The notes under the pieces were generated by a model. It saw only the letters and a program-made list of their open reading frames with translations. It had not been told where the DNA came from and made no database searches. Both the position numbers and the translations under genes were made by a program. Shown here piece by piece: positions 1-8,872 of a stretch of DNA of 64,000 nucleotides. The stretch spans positions 62,001-126,000 of the forward strand of contig CAYTZG010000001.1 in the NCBI GenBank assembly GCA_964442435.1, read 5' to 3'. The stretch's first letter is position 1, and the number at the start of each line of letters is the position of its first letter. The stretch comes from CAMXAS01 sp964442435. GTDB lineage: Bacteria > Bacteroidota > Bacteroidia > Bacteroidales > P3.

Positions 1-280
1 GTTCATCGACCCGTTCCACCGGAATCTGCGGATATCGTTTCCTGAAACGCTTGACGAAGGGTTCGATATAGCGCGTGCTCTCGGAAGGCGTCGCATCCAT
101 CTGCAACGGCAGCCCCACGACAACCGTTTCGACTTCCTCGCGTTGCAGATAGTCGGCGAGATAGGCGTCCAAGCCCGCCGTCGGCACCGTCTCCAACGCA
201 TGGGCAATGAGTTTGAGCGGATCCGTCACGGCGAGCCCGCAACGTTTCTGACCGTAATCGATGGCTAATATCCTACCCAT
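1..280 (-). CDS. ruvX: Putative pre-16S rRNA nuclease RuvX/YqgF (5' part, runs off the window)
   Basis: Reading the minus strand from the ATG at 280 gives a protein that starts MGRILAIDYGQKRCGLAVTD and later has VVVGLPLQMD, the two hallmark stretches of the YqgF/RuvX RNase H-like fold; the aspartate in AIDYG is the first metal-binding residue. The family trims the 5' end of 16S rRNA and was once thought to be a Holliday junction resolvase. Only about 93 codons lie in the window; the family is usually about 135-145 residues, so about a third is missing at the left edge. No stop codon occurs in this frame. A TATTTTTG -7 element lies just upstream. Confidence 0.93.
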   Translation of the reverse strand, partial: MGRILAIDYGQKRCGLAVTDPLKLIAHALETVPTAGLDAYLADYLQREEVETVVVGLPLQMDATPSESTRYIEPFVKRFRKRYPQIPVERVDE

Positions 281-306
281 GTTGCACGCCCGTTTGCTAA
301 ATTTTA

Positions 307-314
307 CAAAAATA
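307..314 (-). promoter_or_regulatory. Candidate -7 element for ruvX
   Basis: The minus strand reads TATTTTTG, matching the Bacteroides TAnnTTTG element. It is 26 bases upstream of the ruvX ATG. No TTG at the -33 position is visible. Confidence 0.5.
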
Positions 315-404
315 AGAAATCCGACTGCATTTTTCCGTAATCGAAAACGGCGGTTTTCAACAGTTTTTTGTTAAATAACCAAGTATTTGAGTCGCTTGTT
401 TCTA

Positions 405-420
405 TTAACATTTTTTAACA
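405..420. repeat. 16-bp TTAACA-N4-TTAACA element, copy 1
   Basis: The sequence TTAACATTTTTTAACA is two direct TTAACA hexamers whose starts are ten bases apart, one helical turn. The identical 16-mer occurs at 22554-22569. Both copies end about 30 bases before a -7 element, just upstream of where -33 would fall. An activator site or UP-like element is an inference. Confidence 0.5.
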
Positions 421-451
421 TTTCGAACGCGGTCGCGACCGGGCTTTTCTT

Positions 452-459
452 TATATTTG
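452..459 (+). promoter_or_regulatory. -7 element of the bat operon promoter
   Basis: TATATTTG followed by C matches the Bacteroides TAnnTTTG consensus and precedes the moxR ATG by 45 bases. It is the only good match in the gap before this long plus-strand operon. The -33 region has no TTG, but the TTAACA repeat element lies just above it. Confidence 0.7.
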
Positions 460-504
460 CATTCCGTAAAACAGTCGGTTCACCCCGACTAAAATCCTAC
501 ATTT

Positions 505-1500
505 ATGGCAGAGCCTATAGACATCAAAGAACTCAACGAGAAAATCGAAAAAGGAAGCGCCTTTTTGGATTTGCTCACATTGGAAATGAACAAGAACATC
601 GTGGGGCAGAAAGCCATGGTGGAACGCCTGCTCATCGGGCTGTTGGCCAACGGCCATATCCTGCTCGAAGGCGTGCCGGGCCTGGCCAAGACGTTGGCCA
701 TCAAAACGCTTGCGCAAGCCATAGACGCCAACTTCAGCCGCATCCAGTTCACGCCCGACCTGTTGCCGGCCGACGTCATCGGCACGCAAATCTACAGCCA
801 GAAGGACGAGCGTTTCGTTAGCCGGAAAGGCCCCGTTTTCGCCAATTTCGTATTGGCCGATGAAATCAACCGTGCGCCGGCCAAGGTGCAGAGCGCGCTG
901 TTGGAAGCCATGCAGGAACGCCAGGTGACCATCGGCGAGGAGACGTTCCCGCTGGACGATCCGTTCTTAGTGTTGGCCACGCAGAACCCCATCGAACAGG
1001 AAGGCACGTATCCGCTGCCCGAAGCGCAGGTGGACCGTTTCATGCTCAAGGTCGTCATCGGCTATCCGAGCAAGGAGGAAGAGAAACAAATCATCCGGCA
1101 GAACATCGGTCAGGAAAAGCCGCAAATCAATCCGGTGGTTTCGGTGGAGACCATCCGCAAGGCCCGCGCGCTGACGAAAGAGGTGTATGCCGACGAGAAA
1201 ATCGAGAACTACATCACGGATATCGTGTTCGCCACCCGTTATCCCGACCGCTATCATCTGGAAAAGTTCGCGCCGCTGATCGCCTACGGGGCTTCCCCGC
1301 GTGCCAGCATCAACCTGGCGTTGGCCGGCAAAGCCTATGCTTTCCTCAAACACCGCGGTTACGTCATTCCGGAAGATATCCGCGCCGTGTGCTTCGACGT
1401 CATGCGCCACCGCATCGGCCTGACCTATGAGGCGGAAGCCGAAAACATCCACACGGAGGACATCCTGAACGAAATCCTCAATACGGTAGAAGTGCCCTAA
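505..1500 (+). CDS. MoxR-family AAA+ ATPase
   Basis: A 331-residue MoxR-type AAA+ ATPase. Walker A is GVPGLAKT at about residues 56-63 and Walker B is VLADE at about 116-120, followed by the family's INRAPAKVQSALLEAMQE stretch. MoxR ATPases act as chaperone-like partners of von Willebrand factor A (vWA) proteins. This one is the first gene of an operon with a DUF58 protein and BatA-BatE, the standard arrangement in Bacteroidota. The stop is five bases before the next ATG. The ATG at 505 is 45 bases after a consensus -7 element. Length is normal for the family. Confidence 0.95.
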   Translation: MAEPIDIKELNEKIEKGSAFLDLLTLEMNKNIVGQKAMVERLLIGLLANGHILLEGVPGLAKTLAIKTLAQAIDANFSRIQFTPDLLPADVIGTQIYSQKDERFVSRKGPVFANFVLADEINRAPAKVQSALLEAMQERQVTIGEETFPLDDPFLVLATQNPIEQEGTYPLPEAQVDRFMLKVVIGYPSKEEEKQIIRQNIGQEKPQINPVVSVETIRKARALTKEVYADEKIENYITDIVFATRYPDRYHLEKFAPLIAYGASPRASINLALAGKAYAFLKHRGYVIPEDIRAVCFDVMRHRIGLTYEAEAENIHTEDILNEILNTVEVP

Positions 1501-1505
1501 GCCTT

Positions 1506-2372
1506 ATGGAAACGTCCGATTTATTGAAGAAAGTCCGGAAAATCGAAATCAAGACCAAAGATCTTTCGAATCAGATTTTCTCCGGACAATACCACAGCAC
1601 GTTCAAGGGGCGCGGCATGGCGTTCAGCGAGGTGCGCGAATACGGCTTCGGCGACGACGTCCGTTTCATAGACTGGAATGTGACGGCGCGTTTCAACAAA
1701 CCGTATGTCAAGGTTTTCGAAGAGGAACGGGAACTGACCGTGATGTTGCTCATCGACGTGAGCGCCTCTAACGAATTCGGCACGCGCGAACAGAGCAAAC
1801 GCCTTGCCATGACGGAAATCGCGGCCATCCTCGCGTTTTCGGCCATTTCCAACAACGACAAGGTGGGGCTGCTGTTTTTCAGCTCGGAGGTGGAGAAATA
1901 CATCCCGCCGCAAAAGGGCCGGCAGCACATTCTGCGCATCATACGGGAATTGCTGGAATTCAAGCCACAACACAAAGGCACGAACATCGGCGAAGCGCTG
2001 CGCTACTTCCGCAACGTCCACAAACGCAAATGCACGGTGTTCCTGCTGTCTGACTTCATAGACAGACACCCCTACGAAGACGCGCTCAAAATCGTTTCCA
2101 AAGGGCACGACCTGTCGGCCATCCGGCTGTACGACCCGCTGGAAACCGAACTGCCCGACGTGGGCTTGCTCCGCGTAACGGACAACGAGAGCGGCCAGTC
2201 CTTAATGATTGACACGCATTCCGCCGCCAACCAGCACGCCTATGCGGCCTACCGGCAGGCGCAAACCAAGCGGACGCACGGTCTGCTCGTCAAATACGGC
2301 ATCCGCCATGCGGATATCGCAACGGGCGAAGACTATGTCAAACCGCTGATTACCATGTTTAACCGAATTTAA
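1506..2372 (+). CDS. DUF58 domain protein (vWA-like), Bat operon
   Basis: A 288-residue soluble protein with the DUF58 core: the early GRGMAFSEVREY segment, then DDVRFIDWNVTAR, then a vWA-like strand LLIDVSASNEFG carrying a DxSxS metal-site motif. No membrane segments are visible. DUF58 proteins sit next to MoxR ATPases in most bacteria that have them and are thought to be MoxR clients. The gene starts five bases after the moxR stop and ends 15 bases before the next gene, so co-transcription is nearly certain. Its biochemical role is not established. Confidence 0.9.
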   Translation: METSDLLKKVRKIEIKTKDLSNQIFSGQYHSTFKGRGMAFSEVREYGFGDDVRFIDWNVTARFNKPYVKVFEEERELTVMLLIDVSASNEFGTREQSKRLAMTEIAAILAFSAISNNDKVGLLFFSSEVEKYIPPQKGRQHILRIIRELLEFKPQHKGTNIGEALRYFRNVHKRKCTVFLLSDFIDRHPYEDALKIVSKGHDLSAIRLYDPLETELPDVGLLRVTDNESGQSLMIDTHSAANQHAYAAYRQAQTKRTHGLLVKYGIRHADIATGEDYVKPLITMFNRI

Positions 2373-2387
2373 AAGTCCATTGATACC

Positions 2388-3377
2388 ATGACGGCCGTTT
2401 CGTTTTTCAAACGGGGCATATACCGGGCGGGGCTGTGGCTGATAGCCGCCGTCTTTATCGGCTGGAGCGGGGAACGCACCCATGCCGCCCCCTCGTTGCG
2501 CGTGTTCTGCGACAGCGCGGCCTGGATAGGCGACAGCCTCTCGCTCAGGTTGCAATACGAAGGCACCGACCCGCGCCATGTGCTGTTTCCGATTTTAGAC
2601 CCGCAGGCCTACCCCGGCCTGGAGTTCTTTTCCGCCACGCCCACTTACGACACCGCTTACGACAAGACGACGGGGCTGTTCCGTCTGCGGGCCAACTATC
2701 CGTTCGCCATTTACACGGCCGGTACCTATGCCATTCCGCCGGTTTCCTTCCGCGTGTTCGAGGACGGGCAAATCCTGATTTACGACACCGACACGCTTTG
2801 GGTCAACGTTTACGAACCCGACGTGGATTTCGAACAAGATATCCGCGACATCAAACCGATACAGCAGGTTTCGGTATGGGAACGCCTGGCCGACTATATC
2901 CGGGCGCATTACGTATGGCTAAGCGCCATCCTGCTCGTGTTGATGGCCGCCGTCTTCGGCTGGTATTACTGGCGGCGCAGACGCCGCAACCTGCCGGTCT
3001 TCTCGGCGCCCAAGCCCGTGATTCCGCCCGTGGATCTCGCGTTGGCCAACCTCCGGACGTTAAAAGACAAACAACTGTGGCAACAGAACCGCGTCAAGGA
3101 ATATTACACGGAACTGACCGAAATCCTGCGCGTGTTCTTAGCCGACGAATACCATATCGCCGCCATCGAAATGACGTCGGACGAATGTATCGCCAACCTG
3201 CGGCAACATTATCCCGACCGTCAGGACGACATCAAGCGTCTGGAGACCGTCTTCCGCACCGCCGACTTGGTCAAGTTCGCCAAGGGCGAGCCGCAACCGA
3301 CGGAACACGAGGACTGCTTCCGCACGGTATGGCAATTTGTGGCACAGCATAAAACAAGCACCCATGAACCTGAATGA
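2388..3377 (+). CDS. BatD-like membrane protein of the Bat operon
   Basis: A 329-residue protein with an N-terminal signal peptide (about residues 1-34, ending near THAA), a beta-rich periplasmic part, one membrane helix near residues 181-200 (LSAILLVLMAAVFGWYYW) followed by RRRRR, and a cytoplasmic C-terminal helical part. The C-terminal part (KEYYTELTEILRVFLADEY) resembles the cytoplasmic end of BatD and DUF4381-type proteins. Bacteroidota Bat operons usually carry such a gene between DUF58 and batA. It overlaps the batA start by 14 bases. Its exact function is unknown; a structural partner of BatA/BatB is an inference. Confidence 0.75.
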   Translation: MTAVSFFKRGIYRAGLWLIAAVFIGWSGERTHAAPSLRVFCDSAAWIGDSLSLRLQYEGTDPRHVLFPILDPQAYPGLEFFSATPTYDTAYDKTTGLFRLRANYPFAIYTAGTYAIPPVSFRVFEDGQILIYDTDTLWVNVYEPDVDFEQDIRDIKPIQQVSVWERLADYIRAHYVWLSAILLVLMAAVFGWYYWRRRRRNLPVFSAPKPVIPPVDLALANLRTLKDKQLWQQNRVKEYYTELTEILRVFLADEYHIAAIEMTSDECIANLRQHYPDRQDDIKRLETVFRTADLVKFAKGEPQPTEHEDCFRTVWQFVAQHKTSTHEPE

Positions 3378-4362
3378 TCTGACTTTCGCCAACCCGCACT
3401 ACCTTTGGCTGCTGTGTATCATTCCGTTCCTCATCTATTGGTACATCGCGCAGGAGAAAAAGACGTACCCGCGCCTGCACTTCTCCGACACCGGTTTTGC
3501 GGGGCGGCTTAAAAAGACGGCACGGCAACGTTGCTATCCGTTGCTCTACGTATCGCGCACGCTCTGCCTCATCCTGCTGATCGTCGCGCTGGCGCGGCCG
3601 CAAAGCCACCTTAAAAACAACAGCCGCCACATCGAAGGCATCGACATCATGCTGGCCATGGATATATCCGGCAGTATGCTGGCCGAGGACTTCTCGCCCA
3701 ACCGTTTGGAAGCGGCCAAGAAAGTGGCCTCCGACTTCATCGCGGGGCGGCCCGACGACCGCATGGGGCTGGTGGCGTTCAGCGGCGAGGCGTTTACGCA
3801 ATGCCCGCTGACCATCGACCACCATATCCTGCAACACCGCCTCAAGGCCTTGAAAAGCGGCGTCATTGAAGACGGCACGGCCATCGGCGACGGCTTGGCG
3901 GTGGCCATCAACCGCATCCGCAACAGCACGGCCAAAAGCAAGACGATTATCCTGCTGACCGACGGCGTCAACAACCGCGGCGCCATCGACCCGCTCACGG
4001 CCGCCGATTTGGCCAAGCTGTACGGCATCCGCGTATATACTATCGGCGTCGGCACGCAAGGCTTCGCCCCCTACCCGTTCCAAACCCCGTTCGGCATCCA
4101 ATACCAAAATGTGGAGGTGCAAATCGACGAGGCCCTGTTGCAGGCCATGGCGCAGAACACGGGCGGCAACTATTTCCGCGCCACGAACCAAAACAAATTG
4201 CGTAACATTTTCAAAGAAATCGACCAGTTGGAAAAGAGCAAGATAGAAGTACTGACCTACGAATCGCACACCGACGAATACGCGCCGCTGCTGTGGCTCG
4301 CGTTGGGCTTGTTGCTTTTGGAACTCTTGGGCCGGCTGTTCGTGTTCAAAACCCTACCCTAA
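3364..4362 (+). CDS. batA: Aerotolerance protein BatA (vWA membrane protein)
   Basis: I chose the ATG at 3364 (MNLNDLTFANPHYLWLL) because it matches the usual BatA N-terminus; an in-frame extension of nine residues upstream looks spurious. The protein has 332 residues: two N-terminal membrane helices (about 12-28 and 60-77), a vWA domain with the metal-site motif DISGSM at 100-105, and a C-terminal helix (LLWLALGLLLLELLGRLF). The stop overlaps the next ATG as TAATG. In Bacteroides fragilis the Bat operon affects survival of oxygen exposure; the molecular role is unresolved. Confidence 0.93.
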   Translation: MNLNDLTFANPHYLWLLCIIPFLIYWYIAQEKKTYPRLHFSDTGFAGRLKKTARQRCYPLLYVSRTLCLILLIVALARPQSHLKNNSRHIEGIDIMLAMDISGSMLAEDFSPNRLEAAKKVASDFIAGRPDDRMGLVAFSGEAFTQCPLTIDHHILQHRLKALKSGVIEDGTAIGDGLAVAINRIRNSTAKSKTIILLTDGVNNRGAIDPLTAADLAKLYGIRVYTIGVGTQGFAPYPFQTPFGIQYQNVEVQIDEALLQAMAQNTGGNYFRATNQNKLRNIFKEIDQLEKSKIEVLTYESHTDEYAPLLWLALGLLLLELLGRLFVFKTLP

Positions 4363-6200
4363 TGTTCAGATTCGAAAACCCGCAATGGCTATACGGCCTT
4401 TTGGCATTTCTGCCGCTGTTGGCGGCGGTCGTGTTCGTCATACGGCGGAAATACAAGCGTTTTGCCCGTTTGGGAAACCCGCAGCTCTTGCTCGCGCTTT
4501 CGCCGGATTATTCGGTGGGCAAACAATACGTCAAATACCTGCTCCTGTTGCTGGCCGGCATCTGCCTCGTACTGGCGCTGGCCAACCCGCAGATGGGCAC
4601 GACGGTCAAAAAAGCCGAACGCAAAGGCGTGGACCTCATGGTGGCGTTGGATATCTCCAACAGCATGAACTGTGAGGACATACAGCCCTCGCGGCTCATG
4701 CGCGCCAAGCAGGCGCTCATCCGCCTGCTCGACCGGCTGGGCAACGACCGCATCGGGCTGGTCGTCTTTGCCGGCGACGCCTTCCTGCAACTGCCGCTGA
4801 CGAGCGACTACGGCGCGGCCAAACTGTTCATCAGCGAAATCAGCACCGATGACATCAGCACCCAAGGCACCTCCATCGGGGCGGCCATCGACCTGTGCAT
4901 GCAGAGTTTTGAGAAAGAGGAACGCGACAACGCCCACAACAAGGCCATCATCGTCATCAGCGACGGCGAAGACCATGAAGCCGCGGCGCTGAGCGCGGCG
5001 CAACGGGCGGCCAAGGCCGGCGTCGCCGTCCACACCATCGGCATGGGGTTGCCGCAGGGCGGGCCCATTCCCATCTACGCGAACGGCCGCATCGTGGATT
5101 ACAAGAAAGACCGCGGCGGCCAAACGGTCATGACCAAATTGAACGAAGACATGTTGCGTCAGATTGCGGCCGAAGGCAAAGGCAGCTATGTGGGCGCCAA
5201 CAACACGTCAGCCGGTATCGGCAAAGTGTTTGACGAAATCAACCGCTTGGACAAAACGCTGTTGGAACAGCGCGACATCTCCGACTACGAAAGCCGCTAT
5301 CAATGGCCGCTGTGGGTGGCCATCGCCTGCCTGTTGCTCGACGTCCTCATCTTTACCAAACAACACCGCCGTTTGAACCGCAAACATATTTTCGGCATGA
5401 AAAACGAGAAAAAGACGCCGGCGCCCCTCGTCGCGACGCTCCTTTGCCTGGGTTTGGCCGCCGCATCCGCCCCCGGCCTGCAGGCGCAGACCGTCATTCC
5501 GCTGACCCATCAGGGCAACCGTCTTTATGAACTGGAAGACCATCCGGCCGCCGAAGAAATGTATCGCAAGGGGCTGGCGCTCGACTCCACGAACAGCCGC
5601 CTGCTGTACAACCTCGGCAACACCCAATACAAACAGGGGCTTTATCCGCAGGCCGCGGAACAATACAACAAGGTGCTGCAGAGTCCGTACCTGAGCAAGA
5701 AAGAACGCGCCCATGCCGCCCACAACCTCGGCAACGCCTATATGCAGACCCAAGCCTACGCCGAAGCCGTGGACGCCTACAAACAGGCCTTGCGCCAACG
5801 CCCCGACGACGCCGATACGAAATACAACCTGGCCTACGCGCAGAAACTGCTCCAACAACAGCAACAGCAGCAACAAAGCAATCAGAACCAAGACAAGCAA
5901 GACCAGCAGGAGCAGCAAAACCAGCAGAACCAGCAGGGTCAACAAAACCAAGACCAGGACAATCAAGACCAACAGAATCAACAGGGCCAGCAGAACCAAC
6001 AGAACGGCCAAGACCAACAGGACGGACAGCAGGATCGCCCCGACCAACAGCAAGGGCGCGAATCTCAGGAAGACCGTCGCAAGAAGAATGACGCCGAAAA
6101 GATTCTGCAAGCTTTGGAGAACCAAGAAAAGAAGACGTTGGATAAGGTCAAGAAAAAGGAAATGCCCGTCAGGAAGAAATATACCGAAAAAGATTGGTAA
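4362..6200 (+). CDS. batB/batC: BatB-BatC fusion: vWA membrane protein joined to a TPR protein
   Basis: One uninterrupted 612-codon frame starts at MFRFENPQWLYGLL. Residues 1-345 are a complete BatB: two N-terminal helices, a vWA domain with DISNSM at 97-102, and a C-terminal helix (WPLWVAIACLLLDVLIF). Residues 346-612 are a complete BatC, beginning with its own methionine (ATG at 5397) and a signal-peptide-like stretch, then about three TPR repeats, a Gln/Asn/Asp-rich tract at about 494-570 and a basic C-terminus. The two genes are separate in most Bacteroides. The loop after the first BatB helix and the segment joining BatB to BatC are strongly basic, so vWA and TPR parts would both face the periplasm. 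Internal translation from 5397 cannot be excluded. Confidence 0.88.
   Translation: MFRFENPQWLYGLLAFLPLLAAVVFVIRRKYKRFARLGNPQLLLALSPDYSVGKQYVKYLLLLLAGICLVLALANPQMGTTVKKAERKGVDLMVALDISNSMNCEDIQPSRLMRAKQALIRLLDRLGNDRIGLVVFAGDAFLQLPLTSDYGAAKLFISEISTDDISTQGTSIGAAIDLCMQSFEKEERDNAHNKAIIVISDGEDHEAAALSAAQRAAKAGVAVHTIGMGLPQGGPIPIYANGRIVDYKKDRGGQTVMTKLNEDMLRQIAAEGKGSYVGANNTSAGIGKVFDEINRLDKTLLEQRDISDYESRYQWPLWVAIACLLLDVLIFTKQHRRLNRKHIFGMKNEKKTPAPLVATLLCLGLAAASAPGLQAQTVIPLTHQGNRLYELEDHPAAEEMYRKGLALDSTNSRLLYNLGNTQYKQGLYPQAAEQYNKVLQSPYLSKKERAHAAHNLGNAYMQTQAYAEAVDAYKQALRQRPDDADTKYNLAYAQKLLQQQQQQQQSNQNQDKQDQQEQQNQQNQQGQQNQDQDNQDQQNQQGQQNQQNGQDQQDGQQDRPDQQQGRESQEDRRKKNDAEKILQALENQEKKTLDKVKKKEMPVRKKYTEKDW
5850..6060 (+). 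repeat. CAA/CAG-rich low-complexity tract encoding a Gln/Asn/Asp-rich linker
   Basis: The DNA is dominated by CAA, CAG, AAC and GAC codons and encodes a run of Q, N and D with scattered G and K, starting with eight consecutive Q. It lies inside the BatC part of the fused gene, after the TPR repeats. The units are imperfect, so this is not a clean microsatellite. Confidence 0.85.
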
Positions 6201-6202
6201 GC

Positions 6203-8053
6203 ATGAGACGTTTCGTTTGTAATTTACTCTGTTTGTTGTGCCTGTTGCCGGCTTGCCTCGCGGCGCAAGACGGCGTTACGTTCCAAGTGCAGGCGCCGCG
6301 GGAAGTCTATGCCGGCGAAGCGTTCGACCTCTCGTTTGTCGTCAATGCGCAAGGCTCGCGCAATTTCAAGGCACCGGCCTTCAAGGGCTTCGACGTGCTG
6401 TTTGGCCCCGCCCAGTCGCAATCGACCAACGTCAGCATTGTCAACGGGCATATGCAACAGAGTTTCTCGCTCTCGTATGCCTATCGGCTCCGCGCCCCGG
6501 AAACGGCGGGCGAATTCCGCTTTGAACCGGCCACCATCGAGGTCAAAGGCCAATCCTATCAGACGGAAGCCGTGGTACTGAAAGTGTTGCCGGCACGGAC
6601 GCAACCCGCCAACCCTAGCCGTGCCGCCCGCAACGCGCCCGGCGGCCGTCCATCCCAACCCGTCAGCGGCGAAATCGGCAACGACGACGTCTTTCTGCGG
6701 AGTTTCGTCAGCAAGAGCAACCCGTATGTAGGGGAAGAAGTTGTTGTGACCTACCGCCTCTATACGGCCGTTCCCGTGCGTCAATACAGCATCTACAAAC
6801 TGCCGACCAACAAGGGCTTTTGGTCGGAGGAACTCAAAACGGGCGAAAACGAACAGCGCGAGACCATCAACGGCCGCCCCTACGTCTATGTGGATTTGCG
6901 CAAGGTGGCGCTGTTTCCGCAGGAAGCCGGCAAACTTACGGTTGAGCCCTTGGAGATAGAGGTTGTGGCCGCCATTCAGCAGAAGCGTGAACGCACGGGC
7001 ACGATTTTCGACATTTTCGATGACCCGTTCTTTGACCGCGTGACCTATACCCAGGCCAACGTGCGCACCAAACCGACGGTCCTCAACGTGCGGCCACTGC
7101 CCGAAACCGGCCGTCCCGCCGATTTCAACGGCCCCGTGGGCGACTACAAGGTGACGTTCCAGTACGACAAGACCAAGACGCTCAAAGCCAACGAAGCCAT
7201 CGACTTTACGTTTACGGTCAGCGGCAGCGGCAACGTTGAACTGATACAGCCGCCGCACATCCTGTTCCCGCCCGACTTCGACGTCTATGAACCGCGCGTC
7301 AACCTGCACAAGACGCAGGACGGCCATATCGGCGGCCAAGCCTCAATTGAATACATCGTGGTGCCGCGCAGCCCCGGCATCTACCGCATCCCGGCCTTCT
7401 CGTTCTCGTATTTCAACCCGCAGGCGGGGCAGTACCGCACCGTGGATATTCCCGAAACGGCGCTGAACATCCGCGAGGGAGACGGCACGTATGTGGCCGC
7501 CGGCCACCAAGACCAAACCGATGGCCGCACGGCACAGTCCTTAGCCCCCTTGCAGACACACGCCCCGCACTGGTTCAAAACCGGCCGGCAGTTCTTCCTC
7601 AGCACGGGCTGGTGGCTCGGCTTGGCCGGCCTGTTCGTTTTGACGGCCGTTGCGGTAGGGCTTTACCGCCGCCACCGCGCCAAGCTATCGGACCCCATCG
7701 GCCTGCGCAACAAACGCGCCTATAAGGAAGCGCGCCGCTGTCTGCGGAAAGGGCACCTCTATATGACGCAAAACCGGAAAAACGACTTCTACATCGAACT
7801 GTCGCAGGCGCTTTGGGGCTTTTTGAGCCGTAAATTCAACATTCCGGTGTCCGACCTCTCGATGGCGCGCGTCCGCGAGGTGCTGCGCGAAAGGGGCATT
7901 TCGGAAGCCAGTGCCGACGCCTTCATCCAAACCTTGGAACATTGCGAGTACGAACGTTTCGCGCCTCAGGGCAACAGCCGCCGGAGCATGGCCGACCTCC
8001 ACGAAGAAGCCTTGAATGTCATTTCGTCGATTGTCAAAGAATTAAAAGCATGA
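6203..8053 (+). CDS. batD: Aerotolerance protein BatD
   Basis: A 616-residue protein; the ATG at 6203, two bases after the previous stop, gives a clean signal peptide (MRRFVCNLLCLLCLLPACLA). A TTG three codons upstream is less likely. The long periplasmic part is beta-rich and fits the BatD/oxygen-tolerance family, with segments such as FLRSFVSKSNPYVGEEVVV. One membrane helix lies near residues 475-493 (GWWLGLAGLFVLTAVAVGL), followed by a basic, helical cytoplasmic end. The stop overlaps the batE start as ATGA. BatD is presumed to act with BatA/B/C in the envelope. Confidence 0.9.
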   Translation: MRRFVCNLLCLLCLLPACLAAQDGVTFQVQAPREVYAGEAFDLSFVVNAQGSRNFKAPAFKGFDVLFGPAQSQSTNVSIVNGHMQQSFSLSYAYRLRAPETAGEFRFEPATIEVKGQSYQTEAVVLKVLPARTQPANPSRAARNAPGGRPSQPVSGEIGNDDVFLRSFVSKSNPYVGEEVVVTYRLYTAVPVRQYSIYKLPTNKGFWSEELKTGENEQRETINGRPYVYVDLRKVALFPQEAGKLTVEPLEIEVVAAIQQKRERTGTIFDIFDDPFFDRVTYTQANVRTKPTVLNVRPLPETGRPADFNGPVGDYKVTFQYDKTKTLKANEAIDFTFTVSGSGNVELIQPPHILFPPDFDVYEPRVNLHKTQDGHIGGQASIEYIVVPRSPGIYRIPAFSFSYFNPQAGQYRTVDIPETALNIREGDGTYVAAGHQDQTDGRTAQSLAPLQTHAPHWFKTGRQFFLSTGWWLGLAGLFVLTAVAVGLYRRHRAKLSDPIGLRNKRAYKEARRCLRKGHLYMTQNRKNDFYIELSQALWGFLSRKFNIPVSDLSMARVREVLRERGISEASADAFIQTLEHCEYERFAPQGNSRRSMADLHEEALNVISSIVKELKA

Positions 8054-8847
8054 AAACCCATATCCTCCGCTTGTCCGCCCTCTGCGCCATCTGGACGATG
8101 GCCCTTCTGACCGCCCCCCGCGTACAGGCGGCCGACACCGAACTGCCCGTTGACTACGCACGGAACCTCTACGCCGAGGGCAACCTGCTCTATCAGCGCG
8201 AGAAATACGAAGAAGCCATCGACTGCTACCGGCAGATATTGGCCCTGCCCTATGAAGCATGGGAGGTCTATTACAACTTGGGTAACGCCTACTTCAAGAC
8301 CGGCGCTTACAGCCGCGCGATTTTATCGTACGAACGCGCCGACCGCCTCAAACCCGGTCAGGCCGACATACAGCAGAACCTGGCGCTCTGCCGCACCAAA
8401 ATAACCGACGACCGGGAAGCCCTGCCCTCTTTCTTCCTGCAAGATTTCTGGCGGCGCGTCGTGCGCGCCTTGCCGGCCGACGTTTGGGCCGGCGGCCTGT
8501 TGGGGCTTACGGCCGGTTTGTTGCTTTGCCTGGTCTGCTATTTCATGAGCCACAGCTACAGTCTGCGCCGCACGACGTTCTATGGCGCCATCCTGCTGTT
8601 CGCGGCCGCCTTTATCGCGCTCATGGCCTGCCTTTCCGCACGGACAGCCCGTTTCAAGCCCGAAGCCATCATCATGGTGCCGCAAAGTGAAATCAAGGCG
8701 CGGCCCGAAGCCTCGGCCGAGACCCGCTATCTGTTGCACGAAGGCAATAAAGTGGAGATTTTGGACGAGATAGCGCCCTACTGCAAGATAAAAATGAGCG
8801 ACGGGAACCAAGGTTGGATTCCCGCCGCCGATATTGAAAAGATATAA
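8050..8847 (+). CDS. batE: BatE: TPR and SH3-like domain membrane protein
   Basis: The start at 8050 overlaps the batD stop (ATGA) and gives a signal peptide (MKTHILRLSALCAIWTMALL). The 265-residue protein has two to three TPR repeats (about 35-125, e.g. EEAIDCYRQILALPYEAWEV), two membrane helices (about 155-176 and 181-200) and a C-terminal bacterial SH3-like domain (about 215-265, ending NQGWIPAADIEKI). This layout is typical of BatE, the last gene of the operon in Bacteroidota. No terminator is visible in the 25 bases before the convergent lpxC-fabZ stop. Confidence 0.88.
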   Translation: MKTHILRLSALCAIWTMALLTAPRVQAADTELPVDYARNLYAEGNLLYQREKYEEAIDCYRQILALPYEAWEVYYNLGNAYFKTGAYSRAILSYERADRLKPGQADIQQNLALCRTKITDDREALPSFFLQDFWRRVVRALPADVWAGGLLGLTAGLLLCLVCYFMSHSYSLRRTTFYGAILLFAAAFIALMACLSARTARFKPEAIIMVPQSEIKARPEASAETRYLLHEGNKVEILDEIAPYCKIKMSDGNQGWIPAADIEKI

Positions 8848-8872
8848 AGTCGAAAACGTCTGACTAAGCCGC

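Noticed and set aside
3..242. Open frame of 79 codons on the minus strand
   Set aside because: It is out of frame with ruvX, which covers the same DNA and has clear family motifs.
5850..6060. CRISPR-like or tandem repeat array
   Set aside because: The repeats are codon-level, imperfect and in frame with a coding region; there are no spacers.
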